Shown here: one piece after another, positions 63,041 through 64,000 of the stretch
Layout: every line of letters begins with the position of its first letter
Numbering within the stretch: position 1 is the stretch's first letter
Assembly: GCA_016875225.1 (NCBI GenBank)
Contig: VGRW01000009.1
Location: 1-64,000 of the forward strand
Direction of reading: 5' to 3'
DNA: 64,000 nt
From: Deltaproteobacteria bacterium
GTDB taxonomy: Bacteria > Myxococcota_A > UBA9160 > SZUA-336
Notes under the pieces: model-generated
What the model was told of the DNA's origin: nothing
Seen by the model: only the letters and a program-made list of their open reading frames with translations
Databases searched by the model: none
Position numbers and translations under genes: made by a program

Positions 63041-64000
63041 GCTGCGCCCTCGCCGAGCATGCGGCGGCCGATCGCGGCCCGCGTGCGCGACTCCGGCTCG
63101 ACCGGCAGCAGCCTGCCGCGGAACAGCACGGCTATGCGCTGGCCGAGCTCGAGAACCTCGTCGAGCTCGGTCGAGATCAAGAGCACCGCCGTGCCCGAGC
63201 GCGCCTCACGGCGCAGCTCCTCGCGAACCGCGGCGGTGGCGGCCAGGTCGAGCCCGCGCGTCGGGTTCACCGCCACCAGCACCCCCGGCCGCGCGCGGAG
63301 CGCGCGCGCCACGCAGAGCTTCTGCTGGTTGCCGCCCGAGAGCGCGCGGGCGGGGTCACCGGGCTCCGCTCGGATCCCGAAGCGCTCGATCGCCGCCCGC
63401 GCGGCGTTCTCGAGCTCGGCCGTCCGCACGATCCCGGCCCGGAACACCGGCTCCGCGCCGCCGCGCGCGGCCTCGGGAAGCACCAGGTTCTCGGCGACCG
63501 ACAGGTCGAGCACGAGTCCGGTGCGCTGGCGATCGCCCGAGAGCAGGGCGAGCGGCGGGCGCAGGACTTCGAGCGTTCCCGCCCCGAGCGGGCGCACGCC
63601 CGCGAGCAGCTCTTCGAGCGCGCCCTGCCCGTTCCCGTCGATCCCGGCCAGCGCGAGGATCTCCCCCGCCCGCAGCTCCAGATCGATCCCGGCAAGCCCG
63701 GGCGCGCCGACACCGGAGAGCGACAGCGCGACCGGACCCGGCTCCGTCTGCGGCGGCCGGCCGGGCGGAGGCAGCGCGTCTCCGACCATGAGCCGGCCGA
63801 GCTCGCTCGCGTCGAGCCCCGCGAGCTCACGGCTCGCGACGGTCTCGCCTCTGCGAAGTACCGTCACGCGATCGCAGACCGCGGTGATCTCGTCGAGCTT
63901 GTGCGAGATCAGGACGATGCTCTTGCCCTGGTCGCGAAGCCGCGCGAGTAGCGCCAGAAGCGATTCGACCTCGGACGGCGCGAGCACGGCGGTCGGCTCG
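63037..64000 (-). CDS. ABC transporter ATP-binding protein, double ABC domain (partial)
   Basis: The C-terminal part of a two-domain sugar/nucleoside-type ATPase; the coding frame runs off the window end, so the first Walker A, Q-loop and signature are missing. Present: EPTAVLAPSEVE and IVLISHKLDEITAVCDRVTV of domain 1; domain 2 has a degenerate Walker A (GIDGNGQGALEELLAG, lacking the Lys) and signature ALSGGNQQKLCVARAL. That asymmetry is usual in the family. The binding protein is presumably outside the window. Confidence 0.9.
   Translation of the reverse strand, partial: EPTAVLAPSEVESLLALLARLRDQGKSIVLISHKLDEITAVCDRVTVLRRGETVASRELAGLDASELGRLMVGDALPPPGRPPQTEPGPVALSLSGVGAPGLAGIDLELRAGEILALAGIDGNGQGALEELLAGVRPLGAGTLEVLRPPLALLSGDRQRTGLVLDLSVAENLVLPEAARGGAEPVFRAGIVRTAELENAARAAIERFGIRAEPGDPARALSGGNQQKLCVARALRARPGVLVAVNPTRGLDLAATAAVREELRREARSGTAVLLISTELDEVLELGQRIAVLFRGRLLPVEPESRTRAAIGRRMLGEGAA

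Overview
The window is about 64 kb of very GC-rich DNA, densely coding on both strands. It looks chromosomal, from a Gram-negative, mainly aerobic heterotroph. Gram-negative traits are the ADP-heptose epimerase HldD, several lipobox lipoproteins, an RND exporter and two PEP-CTERM proteins. An HNH protein of a type I know from Myxococcota and other former Deltaproteobacteria, together with DUF1329, form II CODH-like enzymes and many lipid/acyl-CoA genes, suggests an uncultured lineage in that part of the tree. That placement is inference. Non-ATG starts are very common, and genes are packed with 4-bp stop/start overlaps and overlapping convergent 3' ends. I saw no tRNA, rRNA other than RNase P RNA, CRISPR array, prophage or intact insertion sequence.

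Region 1 (1-8.6 kb): a six-gene minus-strand operon encodes a molybdenum hydroxylase of the form II CODH-like type (coxS, coxL, coxM, coxG), led by two MoxR-type AAA+ proteins, one fused to a VWA domain. A histidine phosphatase, a ferredoxin and a small CopG-like protein follow. Region 2 (8.6-12.1 kb): recQ (apparent CTG start, three arginine tracts), a CysQ-type phosphatase and a DEDD exonuclease form a plus-strand operon. Region 3 (12.1-20.1 kb): feoAB, a CaiB-type CoA-transferase, an E. coli-type frdABCD, an HCCA-isomerase-like protein and a lipoprotein.

Region 4 (20.1-42.1 kb): about 22 kb entirely on the minus strand. It runs from a Ycf48-like protein and RND exporter through an acyl-CoA ligase, secreted amidohydrolase, thrH, icd, mdh, sucCD, a PfkB kinase, an unknown protein, a TPR lipoprotein, a RodZ-like protein, recO and ppdK to an ECF sigma factor, an ICMT-like methyltransferase and a kinase/degenerate-hydrolase fusion. 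Central carbon enzymes (TCA steps, pyruvate phosphate dikinase, fumarate reductase) are concentrated here and in region 3.

Region 5 (42.1-54.7 kb) is more accessory. It holds an HNH nuclease-like gene, two PEP-CTERM proteins on either side of a sorbosone-dehydrogenase-like gene and RNase P RNA (rnpB), and a duplicated segment. One copy of the duplication has a full PEP-CTERM gene and a decayed tesB; the other has a PEP-CTERM tail and an intact tesB. Between the copies lies a TetR-controlled set of two hotdog hydratase subunits, a thiolase-like protein and a DUF35 protein. This set resembles the ChsH1/ChsH2/Ltp2 steroid side-chain hydratase/retro-aldolase. It is flanked by a DUF1329 protein and a Baeyer-Villiger-type monooxygenase.

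Region 6 (54.6-64 kb): a PhyH-type dioxygenase, hldD, two Hsp20 genes behind a 26-bp palindrome, an M20 peptidase, a SCO-like protein, a GH20 hexosaminidase and a BMP-type (nucleoside-like) ABC transporter cut by the window end.
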